A stretch of DNA of 64,000 bases. It comes from Pseudescherichia sp031979925. GTDB taxonomy: Bacteria > Pseudomonadota > Gammaproteobacteria > Enterobacterales > Enterobacteriaceae. The notes under the pieces are model-generated. The model had not been told where the DNA came from. It did no database searches and saw only the letters and a program-made list of their open reading frames with translations. Positions 52,464 to 61,379 of this stretch are shown here, one piece after another (the stretch's first letter is position 1; each line of letters opens with the position of its first letter). The stretch is taken from NCBI RefSeq assembly GCF_031979925.1, contig NZ_DALZFB010000011.1:1-64000 (forward strand). Direction: 5' to 3'. A program made the position numbers and the translations under genes.

Positions 52464-52480
52464 TTAACTTTACCTAAACC
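52464..52480 (-). promoter_or_regulatory. PhoP-box-like site upstream of slyB
   Basis: GGTTTA-N5-AGTTAA on the minus strand matches the PhoP box (G/T)GTTTA-N5-(G/T)GTTTA at most positions. It lies about 127 bp from the slyB start. slyB is a known PhoP target. Confidence 0.6.
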
Positions 52481-52608
52481 AGCCAAAAATGGACAAGTTT
52501 ACCTGTGCAAATCCAGACCGAAAGATCACAATAGCGCTATACATCCCCTGGTCATCACTTTAGGGTTGGGTAGAGATCTTCAGCCACGCAGACAGATAAG
52601 GACGGCAT

Positions 52609-53733
52609 ATGAAATCGGGTCGCTATATTGGCGTCATGTCAGGCACCAGTCTTGATGGGGTAGACGTTGTTCTCGCGGCGATTGACGATCGCATGGTGGC
52701 GCAGCAGGCCAGTCTGAGCTGGCCGATACCCGTGTCGCTAAAAGAGGCCATTCTCAATATCTGTCAGGGTCAGCAGCTTACCCTCTCCCAGCTCGGGCAG
52801 CTTGATAGCCGGCTGGGTAAACTGTTTGCCGATGCGGTCCTGGCGCTGCTCAAACAGGAGAACCTGCGCCCGCAGGATATCGTCGCCATTGGTTGTCACG
52901 GGCAGACCGTCTGGCATGAGCCGGTTGGTGACGCGCCGCATACGCTGCAAATAGGCGATAACAACCAGATCGTCGCCCGCACGGGGATTACGGTAGTGGG
53001 GGATTTCCGCCGCCGGGATATCGCCCTCGGCGGCCAGGGTGCGCCGCTGGTACCCGCCTTTCATCAGGCGCTGCTTGCGCATCCGGTAGAGCGGCGTATG
53101 GTGCTCAATATTGGCGGTATCGCCAACCTCTCGCTGCTCTTCCCGGACCAGCCGGTCAGAGGCTATGACACCGGTCCAGGTAACATGCTGATGGACGCGT
53201 GGATCTGGCGGCAGAAGGGCCAGCCCTATGATAAAGATGCTCGGTGGGCAAGCGCGGGTAAAGTCATTATCCCGCTGCTCCAGCAGATGCTTAGCGATCC
53301 GTGGTTTGCCCGGCCCGCGCCGAAAAGCACCGGACGGGAGTACTTTAACTATGGCTGGCTTGAGCGCCAGCTCGCCCACTTCCCGGGCCTCTCGGGAAGT
53401 GATGTCCAGGCCACCCTGGCGGAGCTGACGGCAGTCAGCGTGGCTGAGCAGGTGCTGTTGAGCGGCGGCTGCGAGCGTCTGCTGGTCTGCGGCGGCGGGG
53501 GACGCAATCCGCTGGTGATGGCGCGCCTGGCCGGCCTGCTGCCGGGTATTGAAGTCGGCACCACCGATGAGGCTGGCATTAGCGGGGACGACATGGAGGC
53601 ACTGGCCTTTGCCTGGCTGGCATGGCGCACCGTTGCCGGTCTGCCGGGTAATCTGCCCTCCGTCACCGGTGCTTCGCAGGCTAGCGTGCTGGGAGCCATA
53701 TTCCCGGCCAATCCGCGCCATAATCAGATATAA
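52609..53733 (+). CDS. anmK: AnmK, anhydro-N-acetylmuramic acid kinase
   Basis: AnmK phosphorylates and hydrolyses 1,6-anhydro-MurNAc to MurNAc 6-phosphate in peptidoglycan recycling. The 374-residue protein shows the ATP-site MSGTSLDGVDVVLA, the conserved GCHGQTVWHEP, IGDFRRRD-like GDFRRRDIALGGQGAPLVP and GGIANLSLL. ATG 52609 follows AAGGACGGCAT. A large opposite-strand frame is a shadow. Confidence 0.95.
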   Translation: MKSGRYIGVMSGTSLDGVDVVLAAIDDRMVAQQASLSWPIPVSLKEAILNICQGQQLTLSQLGQLDSRLGKLFADAVLALLKQENLRPQDIVAIGCHGQTVWHEPVGDAPHTLQIGDNNQIVARTGITVVGDFRRRDIALGGQGAPLVPAFHQALLAHPVERRMVLNIGGIANLSLLFPDQPVRGYDTGPGNMLMDAWIWRQKGQPYDKDARWASAGKVIIPLLQQMLSDPWFARPAPKSTGREYFNYGWLERQLAHFPGLSGSDVQATLAELTAVSVAEQVLLSGGCERLLVCGGGGRNPLVMARLAGLLPGIEVGTTDEAGISGDDMEALAFAWLAWRTVAGLPGNLPSVTGASQASVLGAIFPANPRHNQI

Positions 53734-53827
53734 CCTAAATTTTCTTTTTTAACGAGACGTTAGACTAAAACGATGCAGGGGCAGGCGCGTGTTACGCCTC
53801 GCCCCGGGACACGTTTTAGGATGGATC

Positions 53828-54154
53828 ATGAAAAGATTATTGATTGCCTTATTACCAGTGATGCTTGCCGGATGTACCACCTACAACCAGTTGGTGGAGC
53901 GAATGCACACCGATACGCTCGAGTACCAGTGCGACGATGAGAAACCGCTGGAGGTGAAGCTGAACCAGACCCGTCAGGAGGTGCATTTCATGCTGGACGA
54001 TACGCCGCTGACGCTGCAGCAGGGTCTTTCCGCCTCCGGGGCACGCTATACTGACGGTATCTATGTCTTCTGGTCTAAAGGGGATAACGCCACAGTTTAC
54101 AAGCACGATCGCATTATCCTGAATAACTGCCAGCTGCAAAACCCGCAGCGTTGA
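53828..54154 (+). CDS. mliC: MliC (YdhA), C-type lysozyme inhibitor lipoprotein
   Basis: A 108-residue outer-membrane lipoprotein that inhibits C-type lysozyme. ATG 53828 gives the signal peptide MKRLLIALLPVMLAGCTTYN with lipobox LAGC (Cys16). The MliC domain has VEYQCD-like LEYQCDDEKPLEV and a conserved GARYTDGIYVFWSKGDNATV that supplies the inhibitory loop. It is between anmK and pdxH, as in E. coli. Confidence 0.93.
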   Translation: MKRLLIALLPVMLAGCTTYNQLVERMHTDTLEYQCDDEKPLEVKLNQTRQEVHFMLDDTPLTLQQGLSASGARYTDGIYVFWSKGDNATVYKHDRIILNNCQLQNPQR

Positions 54155-54211
54155 GATTTTTACCTGGGCGGCGCACAATAGCGCCACCTGAATCTTTACG
54201 TAGCGAACGCC

Positions 54212-54883
54212 ATGTCAGACAACAATGATGCAAATAATAGCGATCTGCAGCACATCGCGCACCTGCGCCGGGAGTATACGAAAGGCGGCCTGCGTCGCGC
54301 CGATCTCCCCGCCCGGCCGTTAGATCTTTTTGAGCGCTGGCTTAGCCAGGCCTGTGAAGCCCGCCTTGCCGATCCGACGGCGATGGTTGTCGCCACGGTT
54401 GATGAGAAAGGCCAGCCTTACCAGCGTATCGTCTTGCTCAAGCACTACGATGAAAAAGGAATGGTGTTCTACACTAACCTTGGCAGCCGCAAAGCGCATC
54501 ATATTGAAAACAATCCGCAAATCAGCCTGCTGTTTCCCTGGCATATGCTTGAGCGCCAGGTGATGGTCATCGGCAAAGCAGAACGCCTCTCTACCCTGGA
54601 GGTGGTGAAGTACTTCCACAGCCGCCCGCGCGACAGCCAGATCGGCGCCTGGGTCTCCCAGCAGTCCAGCCGCATCTCCGCCCGCGGCATTCTCGAAAGC
54701 AAGTTTCTTGAGCTTAAGCAGAAATTTCAGCAGGGCGAAGTGCCGCTGCCCAGCTTCTGGGGCGGATTCCGCGTCAGCATTGAGCAAATGGAGTTCTGGC
54801 AGGGGGGTGAGCACCGTCTCCATGACCGTTTTTTATACCAGCGTGAAAATAGCGACTGGAAAATCGATCGGCTCGCGCCTTAA
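54212..54883 (+). CDS. pdxH: PdxH, pyridoxine 5'-phosphate oxidase
   Basis: PdxH oxidises pyridoxine or pyridoxamine phosphate to pyridoxal 5'-phosphate with FMN. The 223-residue protein is close to E. coli PdxH but has a few extra residues at the N-terminus (DANNS). Motifs: ATVDEKGQPYQRIVLLKHYD, TNLGSRKAHHIENNP, SFWGGFRVSIEQMEFWQG, and the C-terminal RLAP. The tyrS and pdxY genes follow; pdxH and pdxY both serve the PLP cofactor used by SufS and others. Confidence 0.97.
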   Translation: MSDNNDANNSDLQHIAHLRREYTKGGLRRADLPARPLDLFERWLSQACEARLADPTAMVVATVDEKGQPYQRIVLLKHYDEKGMVFYTNLGSRKAHHIENNPQISLLFPWHMLERQVMVIGKAERLSTLEVVKYFHSRPRDSQIGAWVSQQSSRISARGILESKFLELKQKFQQGEVPLPSFWGGFRVSIEQMEFWQGGEHRLHDRFLYQRENSDWKIDRLAP

Positions 54884-54903
54884 TCGCTGAAAAATGTTGA
54901 TTT

Positions 54904-54935
54904 AAGCGCTGGTACTCCTTGTTCCAGCGCTTTAT
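54904..54935 (+). terminator. Terminator between pdxH and tyrS
   Basis: AAGCGCTGG / CCAGCGCTT stem with an 11-base loop, followed by TTATTCTAT. Probably partial, since tyrS follows. Confidence 0.65.
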
Positions 54936-55008
54936 TCTATCCCTCTTTCGTAACGAGCGAAAAGTCGTGTACCGGCAAAGGTGCAGCGTTTGATACATGG
55001 AGAATTTG

Positions 55009-56283
55009 ATGGCAAGCGGTAACTTGATTAAACAATTGCAAGAGCGGGGCCTCGTTGCCCAGGTGACGGACGAAAATGCGTTAGCAGAGCGACTGGCGCA
55101 AGGCCCGATCGCGCTCTATTGCGGCTTCGATCCCACCGCTGACAGCTTGCATTTGGGGCATCTGGTTCCATTGTTATGCCTGAAACGCTTCCAGCAGGCA
55201 GGCCACAAGCCTGTGGCGCTGGTGGGTGGCGCAACGGGCCTGATTGGCGATCCGAGCTTTAAAGCCGCTGAGCGTAAACTGAACACTGAAGATACCGTCC
55301 AGGAGTGGGTGGATAAGATCCGCAAGCAGGTTGCGCCTTTCCTCGACTTTGACTGCGGTGACAACTCAGCGATTGCGGCGAATAACTACGACTGGTTTGG
55401 TGGCATGAACGTGCTGACCTTCCTGCGCGATATCGGGAAACACTTCTCTGTAAACCAGATGATCAACAAAGAGGCGGTGAAGCAGCGTCTGAACCGTGAC
55501 GATCAGGGCATCTCCTTTACCGAGTTCTCCTATAACCTGCTGCAGGGCTACGATTTCGCCTGCCTGAACAAGCTGCACGGCGTGGCGTTGCAGATTGGCG
55601 GCTCCGATCAGTGGGGTAATATCACCTCCGGTATCGACCTGACCCGCCGCCTGCACCAGAACCAGGTCTTCGGCCTGACCGTTCCGCTGATCACCAAAGC
55701 CGACGGCACCAAGTTTGGTAAAACCGAGGGCGGCGCAGTATGGCTCGATCCGAAGAAAACCAGCCCGTATAAGTTCTACCAGTTCTGGATCAACACTGCC
55801 GATGCTGACGTTTACCGCTTCCTGAAGTTCTTCACCTTTATGGATATCGCGGAGATCAACGCGCTGGAAGAGGAAGACAAGAACAGTGGTAAAGCGCCGC
55901 GCGCCCAGTACGTACTGGCCGAGCAGGTAACCCGTCTGGTGCACGGTGAAGAGGGGCTGGAAGCGGCGAAACGCATTACCGCCAGCCTGTTTAACGGTAC
56001 CCTGAGCGATCTGAGCGAAGCTGACTTTGAGCAGCTGGCGCAGGACGGTGTTCCGATGGTTGAAATGGAGAAGGGCGCGGATCTGATGCAGGCGCTGGTG
56101 GACTCTGAGCTACAGCCATCCCGTGGCCAGGCGCGCAAGACCATCGCCTCTAATGCGGTCACCATCAACGGTGAAAAACAGTCTGATGCGGAATACACCT
56201 TTGCCGACAGCGATCGTCTGTTTGGTCGCTATACGCTGCTGCGTCGTGGTAAGAAAAATTACTGTCTGATCTGCTGGAAGTAA
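55009..56283 (+). CDS. tyrS: TyrS, tyrosyl-tRNA synthetase
   Basis: Class I tyrosyl-tRNA synthetase. ATG 55009 (MASGNLIKQLQERG) gives 424 residues, as in E. coli; the frame starts at 54997. The HIGH-type motif is HLGH in ADSLHLGHLVPLL, the KMSKS-type motif is KFGKT in GTKFGKTEGGAVWL, and the S4-like C-terminal domain begins near ALVDSELQPSRGQARKTI. An intrinsic terminator follows. Confidence 0.98.
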   Translation: MASGNLIKQLQERGLVAQVTDENALAERLAQGPIALYCGFDPTADSLHLGHLVPLLCLKRFQQAGHKPVALVGGATGLIGDPSFKAAERKLNTEDTVQEWVDKIRKQVAPFLDFDCGDNSAIAANNYDWFGGMNVLTFLRDIGKHFSVNQMINKEAVKQRLNRDDQGISFTEFSYNLLQGYDFACLNKLHGVALQIGGSDQWGNITSGIDLTRRLHQNQVFGLTVPLITKADGTKFGKTEGGAVWLDPKKTSPYKFYQFWINTADADVYRFLKFFTFMDIAEINALEEEDKNSGKAPRAQYVLAEQVTRLVHGEEGLEAAKRITASLFNGTLSDLSEADFEQLAQDGVPMVEMEKGADLMQALVDSELQPSRGQARKTIASNAVTINGEKQSDAEYTFADSDRLFGRYTLLRRGKKNYCLICWK

Positions 56284-56295
56284 TGCACTAAGCAC

Positions 56296-56326
56296 AGGGA
56301 GTGAGAAATCACTCCCTTATTTTTAT
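56296..56326 (+). terminator. tyrS terminator
   Basis: GGGAGTGA / TCACTCCC stem with a GAAA loop and TTATTTTTAT. Confidence 0.9.
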
Positions 56327-56340
56327 GTCCGGGTAAGAAA

Positions 56341-57201
56341 ATGAAGAATATCCTCGCCATCCAGTCTCACGTCGTCTTTGGTCATGCTGGCAACAGCGCC
56401 GCTGAGTTCCCAATGCGCCGCCTTGGCGCAAACGTCTGGCCGCTCAATACGGTTCAGTTCTCTAATCATACCCAGTATGGTAAGTGGACCGGCTGCGTAA
56501 TGCCGCCCGCGCACCTGACGGAGATCGTGCAGGGCATTGCTGATATCGATAAGCTCAAGACGTGCGATGCGATCCTGACAGGCTATCTTGGCTCTGCCGA
56601 GCAGGGCGAGCATATTCTGGGCATTGTGCGCCAGGTTAAAGCGGCAAATCCGCAGGCGAAGTACTTCTGCGATCCAGTCATGGGCCATCCTGAAAAGGGG
56701 TGCATCGTTGCACCCGGCGTTGCGGAGTTTCACGCTCGCTATGCGCTGCCTGCCAGCGACATCATCGCCCCGAATCTGATTGAACTGGAGATGCTGTGTG
56801 GTCATCCGGTTAATAACATCAGCGAGGCGGTTGCCGCTGCCCGCGAGCTGATTGCTCAGGGACCAGAGATTGTACTGATCAAGCACCTGGCCCGTGCGGC
56901 CAAAAGCATGGAGAGCTTTGAGATGCTGCTGGTCACGGCGCGTGAAGCCTGGCATATCAGCCGCCCGCTGGTCGATTTTGGCATGCGCCAGCCGGTTGGC
57001 GTGGGCGACGTCACCAGCGGTCTGCTACTGGTAAAACTGCTTCAGGGCACGTCCCTGCGCGATGCGCTGGAGCACGTGACGGCGGCGGTATATGAGATCA
57101 TGCTTACTACCAAACAGATGGGCGAGTATGAGCTGCAGGTGGTTGCTGCCCAGGATCGCATTGCCCGGCCCGAACATCTGTTCCGTGCCACAGAGGTTTA
57201 A
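56341..57201 (+). CDS. pdxY: PdxY, pyridoxal kinase
   Basis: PdxY phosphorylates pyridoxal in the vitamin B6 salvage pathway. The 286-residue ribokinase-like enzyme has the substrate-loop start NILAIQSHVVFGHAGNSAAEFPMRR, the ATP block VLIKHLARAAKS and catalytic GVGDVTSGLLL. It lies just after the tyrS terminator. Confidence 0.96.
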   Translation: MKNILAIQSHVVFGHAGNSAAEFPMRRLGANVWPLNTVQFSNHTQYGKWTGCVMPPAHLTEIVQGIADIDKLKTCDAILTGYLGSAEQGEHILGIVRQVKAANPQAKYFCDPVMGHPEKGCIVAPGVAEFHARYALPASDIIAPNLIELEMLCGHPVNNISEAVAAARELIAQGPEIVLIKHLARAAKSMESFEMLLVTAREAWHISRPLVDFGMRQPVGVGDVTSGLLLVKLLQGTSLRDALEHVTAAVYEIMLTTKQMGEYELQVVAAQDRIARPEHLFRATEV

Positions 57202-57216
57202 GCTGTGGTGTAAAAC

Positions 57217-57247
57217 GTAGGCCGGGCAAACAACGTGCCGCCCGGCG
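57217..57247. repeat. REP-like palindrome downstream of pdxY
   Basis: GTAGGCCGGGC, nine bases, then GCCGCCCGGC resembles a single REP unit of enterobacteria. It forms a stem with GCCGGGC / GCCCGGC. Confidence 0.65.
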
Positions 57248-57276
57248 TTGCACACAGCCTGCATCGCCGTTTAAAC

Positions 57277-57311
57277 AAAAAAAGCCGCTGATTTCTCAGC
57301 GGCTTTTTTGT
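57277..57311. terminator. Bidirectional terminator between pdxY and dtpA
   Basis: A perfect AAAAAAAGCCGCTGA / TCAGCGGCTTTTTTT stem of about 15 bp with a short TTTC loop and T runs on both strands. Confidence 0.92.
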
Positions 57312-57333
57312 TGGCTTGCGTTTCCCGGCACCG

Positions 57334-58839
57334 TTACGCGGAGGCTGTTTGAGACTCGGCTAACTCTTTCTCGTCCATCTGCGTCATACGGTTCAGCTTC
57401 GACGCCGTCAGCAGCATCAGCACCGCAATAACGGCGGTCACCATACCAATCTGCAGGAACACGCGGCCGTAGACGTCCAGCGACATCAGCGGATCGGTCA
57501 CGTTTTCCGGGATAGCCATCATGTTAGCCACGTAGCCTGCGACGAGGTTTGCCCCGGCGGTGGTCAGGAACCAGCTACCCATGATGAAGCCCATCAGACG
57601 CTGGGGAACCAGCTGGGCCACCATCGCCAGGCCAAGGCCGGAGATCATCAGTTCACCGATGCTCTGGAAGGCGTAGCTCGCGATCAGCCAGCTCACGGAG
57701 ACGATCCCAGCATCGCTGGCAAATTTAGCGCCCAGCGGCAGGATCAGGAACGCGGCTGAGCAGAGCACCATCCCGAAGGCGAACTTAAACGGCATCGGCA
57801 GCGTGTCGCCCATCTTGGTATAGATAGCGGCCAGAATCGGGCTACCAATAATGATCCAGAACGGGTTCAGGGCCTGATACTGCTCCGGCTCGAAGGCGAT
57901 ACCCAGAATAGAGTGCTCAACGTTGCGGATAGCAAAGAAGTTCAGCGAGGTCGGCATCTGGCTGTAGAGGACGAAGAACACAATCGCCTGCAGCATCAGA
58001 ATGAAGGCCACGATCATCTTACGACGCGCTGCGCCGTGCATCGAGAAAGTCTCTTTGGCAAAGATGATCACGATACCCAGCGCCACGACTGCCAGTACCA
58101 GACGGGCGATGCCCTGGTTGTGCAGAAGCCAGGTCGCAGCGGCAATGAGGACAACAACGCCAGCGATGGTGGTCAGCAGGCTACCGACGCGCAGCGGTTC
58201 AAAGTCCGGCTTCGATCCGTACTGTTTAACCCAACGCTTACAGAATAAAAAGTTTACGACGGTGATCAGCATCCCGACCACGCTCAGCGAAAAGGCCACG
58301 CTCCAGCCAAATTTCGCGGCGAGCCACGGCGTTGCCAGCATAGAGAAGAACGAACCGATGTTGATGGACATGTAGTACATGGTGAAAGCGCCATCAAGAC
58401 GCGGATCGTCTTTCGCGTAGCAGGTAGAGAGCAGCGAAGAGGGGTTGGCTTTGAACAGGCCGTTACCCACGGCAATGGTTGCCATACCCATATAGACAAC
58501 GGCCGCATCGTGGCCGGACCATGCCACCAGCGCGTAGCCGATCGCCAGCACAATGGCACCCAGCATGATAACGCGTTTGGTACCCAGGATCTTATCACCC
58601 AGCCAGCCGCCGATGGCCACCAGGCCATAGACCAGGGCGCTGAAGGAGGAGAACAGCGTAATAGAGTCGGATTCGGACATACCCAGCTGTTTCACCAGGT
58701 ACACCGCCATAATTCCTTGCAGGCCGTAGAAACCGAAACGCTCCCAAAGCTCAATGGAGAAGATCAGGTAGAACGCCTTGGGCTGTTTGAAAGCGTTCAG
58801 GCTAACGCTTTCAGTTGGTTTGTTGTTTGCAGTCGACAC
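57334..58839 (-). CDS. dtpA: DtpA (TppB/YdgR), di- and tripeptide:H+ symporter
   Basis: An inner-membrane proton-coupled peptide transporter of the POT/PTR2 family. The 501-residue protein has 14 predicted helices. The family motif SIELWERFGFYGLQGIMAVY (E-x-x-E-R-F-G-F-Y) is at residues about 30-50, and GDKILGTKRVIMLGA is between helices 2 and 3. In E. coli it is downstream of nth on the same strand, as here, but gstA is missing between pdxY and dtpA. Confidence 0.96.
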   Translation of the reverse strand: MSTANNKPTESVSLNAFKQPKAFYLIFSIELWERFGFYGLQGIMAVYLVKQLGMSESDSITLFSSFSALVYGLVAIGGWLGDKILGTKRVIMLGAIVLAIGYALVAWSGHDAAVVYMGMATIAVGNGLFKANPSSLLSTCYAKDDPRLDGAFTMYYMSINIGSFFSMLATPWLAAKFGWSVAFSLSVVGMLITVVNFLFCKRWVKQYGSKPDFEPLRVGSLLTTIAGVVVLIAAATWLLHNQGIARLVLAVVALGIVIIFAKETFSMHGAARRKMIVAFILMLQAIVFFVLYSQMPTSLNFFAIRNVEHSILGIAFEPEQYQALNPFWIIIGSPILAAIYTKMGDTLPMPFKFAFGMVLCSAAFLILPLGAKFASDAGIVSVSWLIASYAFQSIGELMISGLGLAMVAQLVPQRLMGFIMGSWFLTTAGANLVAGYVANMMAIPENVTDPLMSLDVYGRVFLQIGMVTAVIAVLMLLTASKLNRMTQMDEKELAESQTASA

Positions 58840-59408
58840 ATATACCTCTTTTTTTACATCCCATATTAACGGGGGTGTTCAGTGCGCGATGGCCAGAGTC
58901 CATCGAGCTTATAGTTATAGGGGAGGGGAAACGGCAGGTAATGTTCCCTATCCGGGGCGTTGAGGCAATACCTTTGTAATAACCTGTTACATATAAAATG
59001 TTCGCTATAATGCTCCGCTTTAGAGTTTGTTATTCAGCGTTAAATTTTGCCTTTAGCAGTTTGATAGTTTTTTCCACTAAATGAAATCGGAGTTTACGGG
59101 TGTCTGGCGATATGTTCTACTAATTTGCCTGATTTGCAGCGCAATGGACCGCTATTGCTAAAAATAGTGGTTTAATCTACCGCCTGGTACTTATGCAGAG
59201 CAGCTTGCGCCCGGCGCGCGCCTTAAGTTTTAAACAATTTTTTAACGTTTGCCGGGTACAGTGATCTGCGTCACAAATGTATAGAAATTTTTAGTATTAA
59301 AAAAACGATTAACCTTAAAAAGTAATAACCAGCGGAGTTTTATCATGCTCACAAGGCGCATGGAAACATAAGCTGGTGTTATGAAGAGGGAAAACAGCGA
59401 GGGGGAAA
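58840..59408. other. Non-coding region between nth and dtpA (569 bp)
   Basis: This region leads into dtpA on the minus strand and follows nth. In E. coli dtpA is activated by OmpR; I cannot identify clear OmpR sites. A TATAAT at 59006-59011 on the plus strand has no obvious partner. The open frame on the minus strand at 59242-59439 has no ribosome site or recognisable product. No gene supported. Confidence 0.55.
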
Positions 59409-60044
59409 TTACTCGTAAACCTTCTCCCGATACTCGCACAGATCTTCGATAATGCAGGAGCCACAGCGGGGTTTACGGGCAATACAGGTGTAGCGGCCGT
59501 GCAGGATCAGCCAGTGGTGGCAGTCGACTTTGAATTCAGTCGGCACCACCTTCAACAGTTTCTCTTCCACCTGCTCAACGTTCTTCCCTGGGGCAAATAG
59601 CGTGCGGTTACAGACGCGAAAGATATGGGTATCGACGGCAATGGTCGGCCAGCCAAAGGCAGTGTTGAGCACCACGTTGGCGGTCTTGCGTCCAACGCCG
59701 GGCAGCGCCTCTAGTGCAGCGCGATCCTCTGGCACCTCGCCGCCGTGCTGCTCCAGCAGGATACGGCAGGTCTTGATAACGTTCTCCGCCTTGCTGTTAA
59801 ACAGGCCGATGGTCTTGATATAGGACTTTACCCCCTCGACGCCAAGCGCCAGCATCGTCTCAGGGGTATTGGCGACGGGATAGAGCTTCGCCGTCGCCTT
59901 ATTGACGCTGACGTCTGTGGCCTGTGCGGAAAGCAGAACCGCAATCAGCAACTCAAACGGCGAGTTAAAGTTCAGCTCGGTGGTGGGGTGCGGATTGTTT
60001 TCGCGAAGCCGGGTCAAAATCTCCAGCCGTTTTACTTTATTCAT
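59409..60044 (-). CDS. nth: Nth, endonuclease III
   Basis: A DNA glycosylase/AP lyase for oxidised pyrimidines. It has 211 residues as in E. coli. The helix-hairpin-helix is LPGVGRKTANVVLN with the catalytic lysine, followed by the aspartate in VDTHIFRV; the [4Fe-4S] cluster is held by CIARKPRCGSCIIEDLCEY. It overlaps rsxE by four bases (ATGA). Confidence 0.98.
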   Translation of the reverse strand: MNKVKRLEILTRLRENNPHPTTELNFNSPFELLIAVLLSAQATDVSVNKATAKLYPVANTPETMLALGVEGVKSYIKTIGLFNSKAENVIKTCRILLEQHGGEVPEDRAALEALPGVGRKTANVVLNTAFGWPTIAVDTHIFRVCNRTLFAPGKNVEQVEEKLLKVVPTEFKVDCHHWLILHGRYTCIARKPRCGSCIIEDLCEYREKVYE

Positions 60045-60745
60045 CAGGCCTTCCCGGGCGCGACAGGGGTTTCTACTGCAGGCGTGGCCACAGCAGCCGC
60101 CGCCCGGCGTTTTTTAGTTCGTTCATCGATCAGGTACTTCACCGCCAGCATCATGCCAAGGCCAATAAACGCACCCGGGGGCAGCATCGCCAGCAGGAAA
60201 GGCGAATCGGTATGAAATACCTCAATGCGAAGCACTTTCGCCCAACTGCCCAGCAGGCCATCCGCGCCGTCAAACAGCGTGCCGTTACCTAATACTTCGC
60301 GCAGCGAGCCAAGCACGAACATAGCGCAGGTCGCCCCCATGCCGATTGAGAAGCCGTCCAGCGCCGAGAGCGCCGGGCCTTTCTTCGCGGCAAAGGCTTC
60401 CGCACGGCCCACTACGATGCAGTTGGTGACGATCAGCGGGATAAAGATCCCCAGCGACTGGTAGAGACCAAAGGCATAGGCGTTGATTAGCATCTGTACC
60501 GCACTGACCACCGAGGCGATAATCATGACGTAGATTGGGATACGGATCTCCGCAGGCGTCCAGCGGCGCAGGGCGGAAACGGCCAGATTGGTCAGGGTCA
60601 GCACCAGCGTCGTCGCGAGGCCAAGACCCAGCGCATTAGTCGCCGTGGAGGTCACGGCCAGCAGCGGACAGAGTCCCAGAAGCTGAACCAGCGCCGAGTT
60701 GTTCTTCCACAGCCCCTGAACAATAACCTCTTTTATTTCGCTCAT
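60044..60745 (-). CDS. rsxE: RsxE (RnfE), membrane subunit of the Rsx/Rnf complex
   Basis: RsxE is an inner-membrane subunit (six helices) of the Rsx electron transport complex, which reduces SoxR in E. coli and is homologous to the Rnf complex. The 233 residues contain NNSALVQLLGLCPLLAVT, a conserved cysteine block in helix 1, and GCI-like TNCIVVGRAEAFA. It follows rsxG after 3 bp and overlaps nth. Confidence 0.96.
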   Translation of the reverse strand: MSEIKEVIVQGLWKNNSALVQLLGLCPLLAVTSTATNALGLGLATTLVLTLTNLAVSALRRWTPAEIRIPIYVMIIASVVSAVQMLINAYAFGLYQSLGIFIPLIVTNCIVVGRAEAFAAKKGPALSALDGFSIGMGATCAMFVLGSLREVLGNGTLFDGADGLLGSWAKVLRIEVFHTDSPFLLAMLPPGAFIGLGMMLAVKYLIDERTKKRRAAAAVATPAVETPVAPGKA

Positions 60746-60748
60746 GGT

Positions 60749-61369
60749 CTACTCTCCGCAGGACGGTAAAGAATTAAGCTGATCGGGCAGGGTCTGCGCA
60801 TACAGTCCGGCCCGTTTAACGGCGTTTACCACCGCGCGTGGCGTGATGGTTGCGCCAGTAAACTGGTCAAAATCACCGCCGTCTTTTTTCACCGCCCAGT
60901 GGCTGTCAGACGCGCCTGCAATCGTCTTGCCGCTGAAAGAGGTGATCCAGTCAGAGAGACGCAGTTCGATCTTATCCCCCAGGCCCGGTGTCTCATGGTG
61001 TTCGGTCACCCGCGTACCCAACACCGTGCCGCTAAAGTCAGCGCCAACCAGCAGCTGAATAGCGCCGGAGTAACCGTCCGGGGCCGTGGCCTCCATGACC
61101 GCTGCAACGGGCTTGTCGTCCTGTCGGGCAATGTAGATCCGCCGCTCGCCCTTGCCCAGCGCCGGGGCGTTAACCAAAAAACAGCTCTGGCTTAGGTCGT
61201 TATTGTAGATATTGGCCGGCACGACCTGATCGAACAGCGCCTTCTGCTGAATAGCGGCCTGCTCGGCAATCGTCGATTTGGTCAGCTGGGCGATCGCCGC
61301 CGTCAGGCCGGTAGAGCAGGCGGCAAAGATCGCCAGCGTCACGCCGTGTTTCTGCATGGTCTTTAACAT
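60749..61369 (-). CDS. rsxG: RsxG (RnfG), FMN-binding subunit
   Basis: A 206-residue inner-membrane-anchored periplasmic flavoprotein of the Rsx complex. ATG 61369 (MLKTMQKHGVTLAIF) gives the E. coli length; the frame extends to 61420. The covalent-FMN motif is near FDQFTGATITPRAV with the SGATIT-type threonine. rsxD ends 10 bp upstream. Confidence 0.96.
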   Translation of the reverse strand: MLKTMQKHGVTLAIFAACSTGLTAAIAQLTKSTIAEQAAIQQKALFDQVVPANIYNNDLSQSCFLVNAPALGKGERRIYIARQDDKPVAAVMEATAPDGYSGAIQLLVGADFSGTVLGTRVTEHHETPGLGDKIELRLSDWITSFSGKTIAGASDSHWAVKKDGGDFDQFTGATITPRAVVNAVKRAGLYAQTLPDQLNSLPSCGE

Positions 61370-61379
61370 GGCGCTCTCC

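Noticed and set aside
52738..53721. 327-residue open frame opposite anmK
   Set aside because: anmK is clearly identified; this is its antisense shadow.
59242..59439. Hydrophobic 65-residue frame between nth and dtpA
   Set aside because: No ribosome site, no recognisable product, and overlaps the nth end; treated as chance.
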